Source: Candidatus Izemoplasma sp. (GTDB lineage: Bacteria > Bacillota_I > Bacilli_A > Izemoplasmatales > Izemoplasmataceae). From it: a stretch of DNA of 45,925 bases. The notes under the pieces were generated by a model. That model made no database searches. It was not told where the DNA came from and saw only the letters and a program-made list of their open reading frames with translations. The translations under genes and the position numbers were made by a program. Numbering within the stretch: the first letter of the stretch is position 1; every line of letters starts with the position of its first letter. Shown here piece by piece: positions 27,755 to 36,547 of this stretch. The DNA is taken from NCBI GenBank assembly GCA_021736205.1, contig JAIPGF010000010.1, positions 1 to 45,925 on the forward strand, in the 5' to 3' direction.

Positions 27755-29101
27755 TTAATCCCAATCACTTTTAGCCGCATCAATTTCACCAGCTTTAGAA
27801 AGTGCTGTTTTTACAATGATTAATCCAAATACTTCATAAATAACTGTTGCAGCTAATACAATAGTCATAATACTATCTCCAATAAACATAAATTCTGATA
27901 AGTTTGGCGTTGTTTCAAATCTTAATTGAGTTGTCAATGCCATATCAATTGCGACTCCGGCTTGGGGAATTAAAGTGAATCCCAAATACTTAATAACTGT
28001 CGGTGGCGCTTTAACAGCTTTCGAACTAATATAAGATCCTGAAACTTTTCCAACAACACGCATTATGAGATAAATAACACCTATAATACCAATTTTAGGA
28101 AGTAATCCTAGTTGTAATTCTGCCCCAGCAATGGTAAAGAAAGCTAATAATATAGGCGCTGAAAACAGATCTGTTTGTTTTGTTAAACGATGTTCATATT
28201 TTTCATCAACAAGATTAGTTAATACTATACCTATTGTCATTGGTAATAAAATAGCAGATGCATGGACAGCTTGTCCAATAGAAATCCCAAAGAAAATAGC
28301 ACCAAGTATTATCATTAACAAGAAACTGTTTTCTTCACGATTAAATCGCTTAACAAAATACGTGAGAGCTAATCCAATTAAAGCCCCTAATCCAAATGAT
28401 AAAACAATTTCTAAAAAGGGTTCAAATAACATCGCACCGATACTTAGTGACTCACCAACATGAATCAATGATGTTCCAAAAGATAACATGACGGCAAACA
28501 ACATTATACCAATTGCATCATCAAGTGCAACCAGTGGCAATAATACATCAGTAACAGGTCCTTTGGTTCTCAAGTTTTTTACCACAGCTACAATAGGTCC
28601 AGGTGCGGTTGCTGTTGCAATGGCCCCTAAAATTAACGCATAGGCCCAAACAACATTTATATCCGCAACAGACGCCACGGGAGATTCAATCCCTGAATTT
28701 GCTAAAAATATAAAGGCAGCTAAAGCTACTAAGATTGCAGTGGTAAATGCTTGAACAACGGTTATTGTCATTACTTGTTTACCTGTTTTTTTCAATTTCT
28801 TAAATCGTAATTCAAGTCCAATTGTATAACCGATAAAACCGATAGCTACTTTTCTAATAATAACAAAATTATGAACCATCTCTTGATTTAAAACTTTTAA
28901 TACACTCGGTCCAATCAAAACTCCAATCAATATATATCCTGTAACACGTGGAAAGTTAATTAAAGAAATTAATTTCCCACCTAACAATCCAAAAATGATA
29001 AGGGCTGCTACGCCAAAAATCGGATTATCATATAGATGATGCCACGATGTTATAAACCATTCTAAAAAACCGGATGAATCCTCAGCAAGTAAAGTACCCA
29101 T
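27755..29101 (-). CDS. CPA2-family cation/proton antiporter (paralogue 2)
   Basis: The 448-residue protein is a paralogue of the next gene downstream. It shares FPRVTGYILIGVLIGP (about 49-64), GAIATATAPGPIVAV (about 161-175), PLVALDDAIGIMLFA (about 188-202, electrogenic DD motif) and MRVVGKVSGSYIS (conserved Lys). An N-terminal segment with WHHLYDNPIFG precedes the first helix. It lacks an RCK domain. The start ATG (29101) shares its A with the TGA of the GGDEF/EAL gene, a TGATG coupling, so the regulator-like protein and this antiporter are made together. The cation is not determinable from sequence. Confidence 0.92.
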   Translation of the reverse strand: MGTLLAEDSSGFLEWFITSWHHLYDNPIFGVAALIIFGLLGGKLISLINFPRVTGYILIGVLIGPSVLKVLNQEMVHNFVIIRKVAIGFIGYTIGLELRFKKLKKTGKQVMTITVVQAFTTAILVALAAFIFLANSGIESPVASVADINVVWAYALILGAIATATAPGPIVAVVKNLRTKGPVTDVLLPLVALDDAIGIMLFAVMLSFGTSLIHVGESLSIGAMLFEPFLEIVLSFGLGALIGLALTYFVKRFNREENSFLLMIILGAIFFGISIGQAVHASAILLPMTIGIVLTNLVDEKYEHRLTKQTDLFSAPILLAFFTIAGAELQLGLLPKIGIIGVIYLIMRVVGKVSGSYISSKAVKAPPTVIKYLGFTLIPQAGVAIDMALTTQLRFETTPNLSEFMFIGDSIMTIVLAATVIYEVFGLIIVKTALSKAGEIDAAKSDWD

Positions 29102-30402
29102 CAAACTCTAATCCTAGTTTTTTTGTTATGTTTAATAAAATTAGAAAATTCTTCTTCATCTACAGGTTTTTTGAAGAACTTTCCTTGTGCTATTTCTACG
29201 CCTAATTGTCTAACTAATTTTAAATCTTTTTTTGTTTTTAAACCAGCGGCAATAACACCTAGATCGAATTTCTTTGCAATGTCTACTAAAAACTCATAAA
29301 TATGCATTTTTTGTTTAAACTCTTCACTATCATTAACATCTTGAAGTAACGTTTCACTTAATTTGAGTACATCAACAGTAAAATCTGATAAATGTGTTAA
29401 AGAAGAGGTATCATTTGAGTATTCATCTAAAATAATCAAGAATCCTAGTTCGTATAAGTTCTCAACTTGTTGTCTGATTTTTTTATCTAAAACAGATAGT
29501 TCATGAATTTCTATAATAATATTTTTTGCAGCAATATCATGTTGTTTTAACATATCAATAATTTTATCAATGTCTAAATTCATAAGTGTATGCTCAGAAA
29601 AATTAAATCCAGCTTTAAAACGACTAGAAAGATTAATGCTATCGTTTTCTTTAAGATGTTTAAAAAATTCTAATCCTTTTTTGAAAATATCCATGTCAAT
29701 TTTACTAATTAGACCGGTCCAATTAGCAATTTCTAAAAAAGAGCTTGGTTTTAATATCTTGCCATTGAGACGCCATCTACTAACTGCTTCAAACCCAATT
29801 ATTTCACTATTAAAGGTATCTACATAAGGACGATATACAGGATAAAAATCTTTGTTTTTTACGCCTTCAGAAATATTGTCTTCAATTTCTTTCATTTTCA
29901 GGTAATGTTCTTTGTGTTTCTGATTAGCATAAATTAAAGTGTTTCGACCATCAGCTTTTGATAAATCCGTAATCAAATGTAATAATTTGTGAATATCTTC
30001 TAATGAATCACCTTTGAAATCAGCATAATGTGCTGCTGTAATACTTACGTTAATGACTAATTTCATTTCATTATGGGTGTGTTTATATTTTAACATTGTT
30101 TGTAATTCTTCTGGCTCACAATAATATTTATTTTTTGTTACTAATAGAAATTGATCGTTTCCAACACGAAAGACATCAGTTTTTCCACAAAACTCTACAA
30201 GTGTTTCAGAAATAGTCACAAGCATTTCTTCAATAATATCCACACCAAAAACCATTGTCATACGGTTATAATCATCAATATCTACATAAATAAAATGATA
30301 ATCTGTTAAGTCTGCATCATGATAACTCGAATACAATGATTTTAAATTCCTTAGTCCAGTTAAATCATCATGATATGCATCACTCACTATTTGTTTATCC
30401 AT
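29101..30402 (-). CDS. Degenerate GGDEF-EAL protein
   Basis: The 433-residue cytoplasmic protein has no membrane helices. An N-terminal GGDEF-type domain (about residues 1-150) carries a changed signature, RVGNDQF instead of RxGGDEF, so cyclase activity is unlikely. An EAL-type domain (about 165-430) begins FEAVSRW and keeps the NFS Asn, the IEIHE Glu and the VLKLS Lys. However, the DDFGTG loop is DEYSND and the AEGVE loop is AAGLK, losing the catalytic general base. It is therefore probably a c-di-GMP or nucleotide-binding regulator, not an enzyme. The ATG at 30402 has an AGAGGTG site. It is translationally coupled to an antiporter. Confidence 0.9.
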   Translation of the reverse strand: MDKQIVSDAYHDDLTGLRNLKSLYSSYHDADLTDYHFIYVDIDDYNRMTMVFGVDIIEEMLVTISETLVEFCGKTDVFRVGNDQFLLVTKNKYYCEPEELQTMLKYKHTHNEMKLVINVSITAAHYADFKGDSLEDIHKLLHLITDLSKADGRNTLIYANQKHKEHYLKMKEIEDNISEGVKNKDFYPVYRPYVDTFNSEIIGFEAVSRWRLNGKILKPSSFLEIANWTGLISKIDMDIFKKGLEFFKHLKENDSINLSSRFKAGFNFSEHTLMNLDIDKIIDMLKQHDIAAKNIIIEIHELSVLDKKIRQQVENLYELGFLIILDEYSNDTSSLTHLSDFTVDVLKLSETLLQDVNDSEEFKQKMHIYEFLVDIAKKFDLGVIAAGLKTKKDLKLVRQLGVEIAQGKFFKKPVDEEEFSNFIKHNKKTRIRV

Positions 30403-30480
30403 TTTAAATTCACCTCTCGTCAATATCTTTATTACATTATATCATATAATTTATTTTATTATACCATATAATAAGCATGA

Positions 30481-30513
30481 AAAAAAATAAAAAAGCAATG
30501 CAAAACATTGCTT
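30481..30513 (-). terminator. Terminator of the tRNA operon
   Basis: AAGCAATG (30493-30500) and CATTGCTT (30506-30513) pair around a 5-base loop, with a long T-rich tract on the minus strand after it. It follows tRNA-Leu. Confidence 0.85.
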
Positions 30514-30523
30514 AAGTTTTAAA

Positions 30524-30606
30524 TGGTGCGGGTGACAGGAATTGAACCTGCACTCCGAAGAACTAGAGCCTAAATCTAGCGCGTCTGCCAGTTCCGCCAC
30601 ACCCGC
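30524..30606 (-). tRNA. tRNA-Leu (anticodon TAG)
   Basis: On the minus strand the 83-base sequence has acceptor GCGGGTG pairing with CACCCGC, discriminator A and an encoded CCA. The anticodon loop TTTAGGC between CTAGA and TCTAG gives anticodon TAG (Leu, CUN codons). The long variable arm CTAG-TTCTTCGGAG suits class II tRNA-Leu. Confidence 0.95.
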
Positions 30607-30611
30607 AAATA

Positions 30612-30686
30612 TGGCTGGGCTAGATGGAATTGAACCATCGATCCCGGAGTCAAAGTCCGGTGCCTTAACCGCTTGGCCATAGCCCA
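30612..30686 (-). tRNA. tRNA-Gln (anticodon TTG)
   Basis: Acceptor TGGGCTA pairs with TAGCCCA, with discriminator G and encoded CCA. The 7-base anticodon loop CTTTGAC reads TTG (CAA codons). It is the middle member of a three-tRNA transcript. Confidence 0.95.
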
Positions 30687-30689
30687 ATA

Positions 30690-30766
30690 TGGGGCGATAG
30701 ATGGGAATTGAACCCACGAGTGTCGGAGCCACAATCCGATGCGTTAACCACTTCGCCACTACCGCC
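30690..30766 (-). tRNA. tRNA-His (anticodon GTG)
   Basis: The anticodon loop TTGTGGC gives GTG. The 5' end carries the extra G(-1), which pairs with C73, the identity element of bacterial tRNA-His, and the 3' CCA is encoded. It is first in the transcript. Confidence 0.95.
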
Positions 30767-30800
30767 AAATTTCTTTTCTTGTTTAGAAAAGACTATTACT

Positions 30801-30829
30801 ATTTTATGTAATTGCTTGGTGATTGTCAA
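30801..30829 (-). promoter_or_regulatory. Promoter of the tRNA-His-Gln-Leu operon
   Basis: On the minus strand perfect TTGACA (30829-30824) and TAAAAT (30806-30801) are 17 bases apart, about 35 bases upstream of tRNA-His. Strong consensus fits a stable-RNA promoter. Confidence 0.75.
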
Positions 30830-30889
30830 GTTATTTCGTTTATTTTTTTTGTTATTTACAATAAACTATCGAACTGGTATTATATATAT

Positions 30890-30918
30890 TTGGAAACGTA
30901 ACTCATTTATATTATAAT
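30890..30918 (+). promoter_or_regulatory. Promoter of the LtaS-like gene
   Basis: TTGGAA (30890-30895) and consensus TATAAT (30913-30918) are 17 bases apart and end 25 bases before the ATG at 30944. Confidence 0.65.
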
Positions 30919-30943
30919 AAGTCTAGGAAAGAAGTTGATTTCT

Positions 30944-32890
30944 ATGAAAAATAAATTGATTAATATTACAAGTTTATTTTTGGTAATATTTTTCTCAATA
31001 ATATATCTAGAACTTATATTTAAAATTAGAGTTCTTTATTTAACGTTTGATAAAAATTTTTGGAGAGTTATATTATTCTCCTTGTCATATTCCACTATTT
31101 TATTATTTTTAATAATGTTTTTTAAACGTAAAACAGCGAAAATATTGTCTTATGTCGTGATTTCAATTGTTACTTTTTTATACTTAAACCAAGAAGTATA
31201 TAATTCATTTGTGGAAGGGTTCTATTCATTTACAGTTATTGGAGATTTTCGGTTAGGCCTGTCTTTCTTTTCGGATTACGTGTTAGCTTTAAGATTTGGA
31301 CACTTGTTATATTTGCTTCCTATCACAAGTTTAATCCTGTTACGGAAATTTGATATATTCAAATTTAAAGTCTATTACTTTAATGTTAAACAACCTCTAA
31401 TACTGCTTATGTTTAGTGGATTATTAATGTTTATTTCTCTACAAACTATTGATCAAAATGTTGAACTTAAAAACAGCGATGAAACAGAATCAATCTCAGA
31501 TATTGCAAAGACTCTGCAATTGATTTCGTATAGTGATAGAGATTTATATACATACATGTATAACTCATCTGAAGCATTAAAAAAATTCGGACTTATAACC
31601 TATACTCAAAGAGATTTTTTCACTCTGTTCCGAAGTGATCCTTTAACGCAAGATGCCTATGAAATTTTACTGGATGATTATTATAAAAACAAATATGATC
31701 ACAACAACAATATATACACCGACATATTTGAAGATAAAAATTTAATTTTAATTATGGCTGAAAGTCTAGATACATTTGCCATCAATAAAGTCTTAACGCC
31801 CAATTTATGGTATCTAAAAGAAAATTATGGCTATTTTGAAAATTTCTATGCTCCCCTTTATTATCGTTCAACTGCTGATAGTGAGTTTTTGGTTCAAACA
31901 AGCATGTTCCCCGATAAAAATGTTACATTAAGTATGGAGACCTACTTAGACAATGAGTTCCCAAATACCCTGCCTAAATTATTTCAAGAACAAGGGTATA
32001 GCACCTATTCTTTTCATAATTATACAGACTATTTTTATCCTAGAAGTCAGTTTCATATAAATACATTGGGGTACAACCAGTATTGGGGAAGTGAAGAATT
32101 AGGCTTAAGTAGTAATTTTGAGGAAGATTCTATTATCTTTAATCACACATGGGAAAGTGATTTTGAAATGATGGAACTTGCTGTTGAAAAATTTATTTAT
32201 GATGATAGGTTTTTTGTAAATATGTTAACTGTTAGTGGACATTTTCCTTACAATGATAGCCATGAAATGGCTAAAGAAGAGTATCTAACACGAGTTGATA
32301 ATTATTTTGATAGTCTTGAAGACCCCGTAGAAGTTGATGAATCAATTAAATATTATCTAGCTGTAACGATGGAATTCGATAAAGCAATTGGCTACTTAAT
32401 GGATAGACTAGATGAGACAAATCGACTTAAAGATACTGTAATAATGATATTTGGAGATCACTATGCTTATGGATTAGACAATAAAGATATCTGGGATTAT
32501 ACTAACAAATATAAACCAGACGATGATATGATGAACATCCATAAAGTGCCATTCTTACTTATAAATGAAGATCCTTTATTAAAGGGAACTACATCTAATT
32601 ATATGTCAACAATTGACATACTACCTACTGTGTCTAATTTGTTTGGATTAGATGCTAATATGAAACTATTTTATGGAAGTGATGCGTTATCTTCTAGAAG
32701 AAATATCATTCGGTTTGCAAATGGAAGTTTTTTAAGTAAAGATTTTAAATATAATGCACTCAGTGAAGAATATACTGTCTTTAATAATTTAGTAACTAAA
32801 CAATACATCTCTGAGATTAATAGAAATTTTATGAATGATTACATGTATAATTTATTAACGCTCAAATATGACTATTATGACAAAGAATAA
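30944..32890 (+). CDS. LtaS-like phosphoglycerol transferase (sulfatase superfamily)
   Basis: The 648-residue protein has five N-terminal membrane helices (to about residue 175) and an extracellular alkaline-phosphatase-like domain. The LtaS active-site residues are recognisable: LIMAESLDTF with a metal-binding Glu (about 269-278), YRSTADSEFLVQ containing the Thr nucleophile (about 305-316), SGHFPY (about 430-435), and MIFGDHYAYG with the Asp-His pair. LtaS takes glycerol phosphate from phosphatidylglycerol to build lipoteichoic acid on a glycolipid. A convergently transcribed diacylglycerol glycosyltransferase candidate lies next door. The ATG at 30944 follows an AGGAAAG site. Other possibilities in the family are OPG- or sulfatase-like transferases. 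Confidence 0.85.
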   Translation: MKNKLINITSLFLVIFFSIIYLELIFKIRVLYLTFDKNFWRVILFSLSYSTILLFLIMFFKRKTAKILSYVVISIVTFLYLNQEVYNSFVEGFYSFTVIGDFRLGLSFFSDYVLALRFGHLLYLLPITSLILLRKFDIFKFKVYYFNVKQPLILLMFSGLLMFISLQTIDQNVELKNSDETESISDIAKTLQLISYSDRDLYTYMYNSSEALKKFGLITYTQRDFFTLFRSDPLTQDAYEILLDDYYKNKYDHNNNIYTDIFEDKNLILIMAESLDTFAINKVLTPNLWYLKENYGYFENFYAPLYYRSTADSEFLVQTSMFPDKNVTLSMETYLDNEFPNTLPKLFQEQGYSTYSFHNYTDYFYPRSQFHINTLGYNQYWGSEELGLSSNFEEDSIIFNHTWESDFEMMELAVEKFIYDDRFFVNMLTVSGHFPYNDSHEMAKEEYLTRVDNYFDSLEDPVEVDESIKYYLAVTMEFDKAIGYLMDRLDETNRLKDTVIMIFGDHYAYGLDNKDIWDYTNKYKPDDDMMNIHKVPFLLINEDPLLKGTTSNYMSTIDILPTVSNLFGLDANMKLFYGSDALSSRRNIIRFANGSFLSKDFKYNALSEEYTVFNNLVTKQYISEINRNFMNDYMYNLLTLKYDYYDKE

Positions 32891-32919
32891 ATGCTTTCCC
32901 ATAATGACAGCATTTTTTT
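32889..32919 (+). terminator. Terminator of the LtaS-like gene
   Basis: AAATGCT (32889-32895) and AGCATTT (32909-32915) pair around a 13-base loop ahead of a T run, directly at the stop codon. Confidence 0.65.
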
Positions 32920-32929
32920 CTTGAACATA

Positions 32930-32970
32930 CCATAAAAAAAATAACAGAAATCCTGTTATTTTTTTTATGG
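32930..32970. terminator. Long bidirectional terminator between the convergent LtaS-like and GT4 genes
   Basis: A perfect 18-base inverted repeat (32930-32947 and 32953-32970, spacer 5) consists of CCAT, eight A, TAACAG and its mirror. The A8 and T8 runs make the stem read as terminator in both directions. Confidence 0.8.
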
Positions 32971-32980
32971 TTTTACTTTA

Positions 32981-34132
32981 TCAATCTAATAACTCTTTAT
33001 ATACATTAAATATATTTTGAGCATACATCTCTTTAGAGTAATCTTGTACAGACTTTATACAATTTTCACAATAGCTGTCTTTTATTGCATCACTATTATA
33101 AAGTGTGTCAAACAATGTAATGAAATCATCATCATTCTTGAAACTATATCCATTCAATCCTTCATCAATAATATTTTCTAAATTATCATCGTATTTAACT
33201 AAAATAGGAAGACCACTAGCAAGGGCCTCAATATAGGTTAACCCTTGTGTCTCAGACAAACTAAAATTAATAAACAAATCACCAATATTATAATAAAGTT
33301 GTGTCTGATTGTTCGGTACCATACCCGTTGAAATTACTCTGTCACTAAGATTATTATCTTTAAAAATTTTAAGCAAAGTAGCTAAATCTGGTCCATCACC
33401 AACAACTAAAAATTTAGTATTCTTATATCTTTTCAAAACAGTCATTACCTCTTTTGCCATTTGCTCAAGACTTTTTTCTTTGGAAACACGGCCTAAAAAC
33501 TCTAACACAAAATCATTAGGGGCAATATTTAAGTCTTTTTTTAAGTTCTTTAAGTCATTTTCATTGATATTTTCAGGATGGAATCGATTAATGTCAATAC
33601 CTGTTGGAATAATTTCAAAATCACCTTTATAACCATAATTAGCAAATGTATCTTTTACTTTTTTCGAAGGGAATATAACTTTATCTACACTTTCAGCAAA
33701 TGATTTTGAATATTTTCTTGATGCATATTGTAATGGTTTTTCAAAAAATCTAGAAATGTAATGAACATATTCTTCAAGCATTGTATGATAGGTATGTACA
33801 AGTGGAATATTGTATTTTTTTGCAACCTTTCTACCTAATCTTCCCATCGTGAATTCAGAATGACAGTGGATTATATCTAAGCCCATTTCTCCGATCATTT
33901 TAATTCGTTTTCTGGTAACTTTACTAATTCTAAATGCTTCTAATCCTTTCATCGGTAACTTTATACCTGAAAGTCGAACAACATTTTTTTCTTGCTTTGC
34001 CTCATCATGAGAATTAGTGAAAATATAAAGTTCATGACCTTTTTTTCTAAGTTCTTCAGTTAAAATATCTATAGATACAGTCACCCCACTAATTATTGGA
34101 CGAAAGGCATCTGTAAAAAAACCTATTTTCAT
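32981..34132 (-). CDS. GT4 glycosyltransferase, diacylglycerol glucosyltransferase-like
   Basis: The 383-residue GT-B fold enzyme begins MKIGFFTDAFRPIISGV, the typical start of monoglucosyl-diacylglycerol synthase-like GT4 members (the Acholeplasma and streptococcal enzymes). The acceptor-side HCHSEFTMGRLGRK segment lies near residues 91-104. The nucleotide-sugar site shows FLGRVSKEKS (about 213-222) and the E-x7-E motif in SETQGLTYIEALASGLP (about 300-316). These enzymes make the glycolipid that also anchors lipoteichoic acid, in line with the LtaS-like neighbour. Cys residues near the end (YCENC, about 359-363) are unusual. Substrate assignment is by family resemblance only. It ends with TGA. 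Confidence 0.85.
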   Translation of the reverse strand: MKIGFFTDAFRPIISGVTVSIDILTEELRKKGHELYIFTNSHDEAKQEKNVVRLSGIKLPMKGLEAFRISKVTRKRIKMIGEMGLDIIHCHSEFTMGRLGRKVAKKYNIPLVHTYHTMLEEYVHYISRFFEKPLQYASRKYSKSFAESVDKVIFPSKKVKDTFANYGYKGDFEIIPTGIDINRFHPENINENDLKNLKKDLNIAPNDFVLEFLGRVSKEKSLEQMAKEVMTVLKRYKNTKFLVVGDGPDLATLLKIFKDNNLSDRVISTGMVPNNQTQLYYNIGDLFINFSLSETQGLTYIEALASGLPILVKYDDNLENIIDEGLNGYSFKNDDDFITLFDTLYNSDAIKDSYCENCIKSVQDYSKEMYAQNIFNVYKELLD

Positions 34133-34204
34133 TATTTAGCCTCAATTCTTCTCAAAATTCTAGTTTTATTATTGTGTGCATTTATTATATCATAGGTGTT
34201 AAAT

Positions 34205-34759
34205 TTAACTAAGATTTTTTATGTAAATATCTGACTTATTTCTTATGTTATATCGAATAAAATAAGTATTTTCTAGAGGTATCCACTCTTGAAAATAACG
34301 TTTACTAATATCTTTCGAGTTTCTTAATTTGATACGCTCTTTTTGCGTTTCTTGATCGATATCGATGAAGATTGTAAGAGTGTAAAATTCAATGAATTCA
34401 GGATGCATTGAATATACCCCTTCAACAAAAATAATATTAGAGTTTTTTTGTTTAGTTTTTTTAATCAATTTTTGTGTTTTACAATTAAAAGAATTAGATT
34501 GAATAAACGTATTGTCTAATGCATTAAAAATTTCTTCTTTCATACGCTCATAATCTAAATTACCACCTATTTCTTGTAATCTACTTTTTATTTTTTTCTC
34601 ATCAGGTAAAAAATAATCATCTGTATGAAACATTAAACACTCATAGGTATCTTTTAGTCTATTTGCTAATGTCGATTTACCGCTAGCACTCGGACCATCA
34701 ATTGCAATAACACATTTCTTATTTGCTTTAATATGCTGATCAATTTGTTCAAAAATCAT
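34205..34759 (-). CDS. Uridine-kinase-like P-loop kinase
   Basis: The 184-residue protein has the PRK/uridine kinase-like Walker A loop IAIDGPSASGKST (about residues 18-30). It continues with FHTDDYFLPDEKK (about 46-58), which matches the substrate-loop Asp of that family, and IIFVEGVYSMHP (about 114-125). The C-terminal lid shows RKSR-like basic residues. It probably phosphorylates a nucleoside or small alcohol; the substrate is not decided by sequence. The ATG at 34759 is preferred to an in-frame start 20 codons earlier because AGGGTG lies directly upstream and the upstream stretch is a hydrophobic, low-quality extension. Confidence 0.8.
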   Translation of the reverse strand: MIFEQIDQHIKANKKCVIAIDGPSASGKSTLANRLKDTYECLMFHTDDYFLPDEKKIKSRLQEIGGNLDYERMKEEIFNALDNTFIQSNSFNCKTQKLIKKTKQKNSNIIFVEGVYSMHPEFIEFYTLTIFIDIDQETQKERIKLRNSKDISKRYFQEWIPLENTYFIRYNIRNKSDIYIKNLS

Positions 34760-34807
34760 ACGTATCACCCTAAGTATATTATCATTGAAAGAAAAAAGAG
34801 AAAAGAA

Positions 34808-34830
34808 AAACTGTAACAAAGTTACAGTTT
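34808..34830 (-). terminator. Terminator of the hemolysin III-DegV-DegV operon
   Basis: AAACTGTAAC (34808-34817) and GTTACAGTTT (34821-34830) pair around AAA, with T-rich sequence after it on the minus strand. It overlaps the final stop codon. Confidence 0.8.
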
Positions 34831-35677
34831 ATTCAACAAACCAACTTAATCCATATCCTTTTTTACCTACATGTATACTAAAAACAGGCCCTAAATACTC
34901 TGTATAGGTGTATTTAGCATTTGGAAATTCCGATTTAAGTACTGCTAATAGATTCTCAGTACTATCAGAAGAATTTTGAGAAGTTAGATAAAATGTAGGT
35001 TCTTGATTATCATCAATAGTTTCTTTAATTCGTCTAATAAAGTATTTATGTAAATTTTTATAGGTTCTTTCTTTGTTAACAAGTTTTAATTGCCCTTCAA
35101 TAACTTCGATAACTGGTTTAATACGTAAAACTGTTCCAATGAATGCGGATGTTTTACTTAAGCGCCCACCTTTAACTAAAGAAAACAGATTCTCAACTGT
35201 AAACATTTGGTGTGAGGTAGAGATAATATGGTTAATGCGTTTAACAACTTCATTTTCTGTTTTGTTGTTTTGAACCATATCAATTACTTCAACAGCAATC
35301 ATTTCTGTTCCATATGCGCACAGTTGTGTATCAAAGATATAAACCATATTGGGATCATCAAGCATGTTTCTAGCTAATTTAGCGCTTTGATATGTCCCAC
35401 TTATATCTTTGGATAATAACACACAAAAGATCTTATCAAAACCGGCATCAATCATTTTTTGATACGCATCTAAAAACTCTCCAGGAGATGGAGCACTTGT
35501 TTTCCAACTAGCACCATCATCTTGCTGATCGAAAATAAAATCAACCGTTACATCTGATTCTTTATACGTGTTGTCTCCTTCAGTAACATTCAAAGAAACA
35601 ACTTCAATATTGTTTTCTTTTATTACATCATCTTTTAAGTATACAGTACTATCAAATAAAATTCCTAACTTTTTCAT
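34829..35677 (-). CDS. DegV/FakB family fatty acid-binding protein (copy 2)
   Basis: The 282-residue DegV-fold protein holds an acyl chain for phosphorylation by FakA in fatty acid activation. It has the N-terminal ILFDSTVYLKDD (about 6-17), the TSAPSPGEF motif near residue 60 and the ISGTYQSAKLA segment (about 88-98). The gene overlaps the upstream paralogue by 4 bases (ATGA). The two proteins differ clearly in sequence, so they may prefer different chains. No fakA is in the window. Confidence 0.93.
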   Translation of the reverse strand: MKKLGILFDSTVYLKDDVIKENNIEVVSLNVTEGDNTYKESDVTVDFIFDQQDDGASWKTSAPSPGEFLDAYQKMIDAGFDKIFCVLLSKDISGTYQSAKLARNMLDDPNMVYIFDTQLCAYGTEMIAVEVIDMVQNNKTENEVVKRINHIISTSHQMFTVENLFSLVKGGRLSKTSAFIGTVLRIKPVIEVIEGQLKLVNKERTYKNLHKYFIRRIKETIDDNQEPTFYLTSQNSSDSTENLLAVLKSEFPNAKYTYTEYLGPVFSIHVGKKGYGLSWFVE

Positions 35678-36528
35678 TTTTTACCCTCAACAGTCCAAGC
35701 TACGCCAAATCCTTGAGCACCAAGGTGTTTACTAAACACTGGTCCTATATATTTCGAAAAGGTAATCTTAGTAGCTTTAATTTTTGATTCTATTTCTTCT
35801 TTTAATCTTGTAGCTAATTCTAAAGAATCCTTACTAACAACTCTTAAATAAATTTTTTCAAAACCATCAGTTGTCTTAACTATTTGCTCTGTTATTGTTT
35901 CTATAACCTTTTTATACGTTCGTTCTGAGTCCATCAGATGTAACTTACCCTCATCCATTGAAAGAATAGGTTTAACCCTTAATACCCGTCCAATAAACGC
36001 TTTTGCTTTAGATATTCTACCTGACTTCATTAACATTTTCAAATCTTCTATTGTGAAAGACAAATTTGAATTCTTGTTTAATCTGTTAAAGCGATTAATG
36101 ATATACTCTAGCGGCCTATCTTCATCAACCATAATCCTTAGTTGATCAACTAATAATCCATTGCCATACGCTGCCATAATTGAATCAAACAAATGTATTT
36201 TATTCGGCTCATCTAACATTTTCTTAGCTAAAAGAGCGCTTTGATATGTTCCGCTTAACTCTTTAGATACTGTGACAACAAATATTGTGTCATATCCTTC
36301 ATCAATAGCTTTTTCATACGCAGCCAAAAACTCCGCAGGTGATGGTTGTGATGTTGATAACTTTTTATTTGCTAATATTTTTTCATATATAAACTCATTT
36401 GTAATCTCAAGTTCTTTATATGTCTTATCCCCTTCTAATACATTTAAACTTACACGTGATATATTATGCTTTTCAAAATAACTTTCTGTAAAATATGTGG
36501 TACTATCAGTAATGATTTTATACTTCAT
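35674..36528 (-). CDS. DegV/FakB family fatty acid-binding protein (copy 1)
   Basis: The 284-residue paralogue starts MKYKIITDSTTYFTESY and keeps TSQPSPAEFLAAYEKA (about 58-73), the LSGTYQSALLA segment (about 89-99), and SGRISKAKAF plus RVLRVKPIL near 170-190, which close the lipid tunnel in the family. A strong AGGAGG site serves its start, 19 bases after the hemolysin III gene, so one promoter likely drives all three. FakB proteins are usually present in two copies in Firmicutes, one for saturated and one for unsaturated acids. Confidence 0.93.
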   Translation of the reverse strand: MKYKIITDSTTYFTESYFEKHNISRVSLNVLEGDKTYKELEITNEFIYEKILANKKLSTSQPSPAEFLAAYEKAIDEGYDTIFVVTVSKELSGTYQSALLAKKMLDEPNKIHLFDSIMAAYGNGLLVDQLRIMVDEDRPLEYIINRFNRLNKNSNLSFTIEDLKMLMKSGRISKAKAFIGRVLRVKPILSMDEGKLHLMDSERTYKKVIETITEQIVKTTDGFEKIYLRVVSKDSLELATRLKEEIESKIKATKITFSKYIGPVFSKHLGAQGFGVAWTVEGKK

Positions 36529-36547
36529 AAGTAATTCCTCCTCGAGA

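Noticed and set aside
30451-30768. An open frame on the minus strand across the tRNA cluster
   Set aside because: It lies entirely over three tRNA genes and is a shadow of them.
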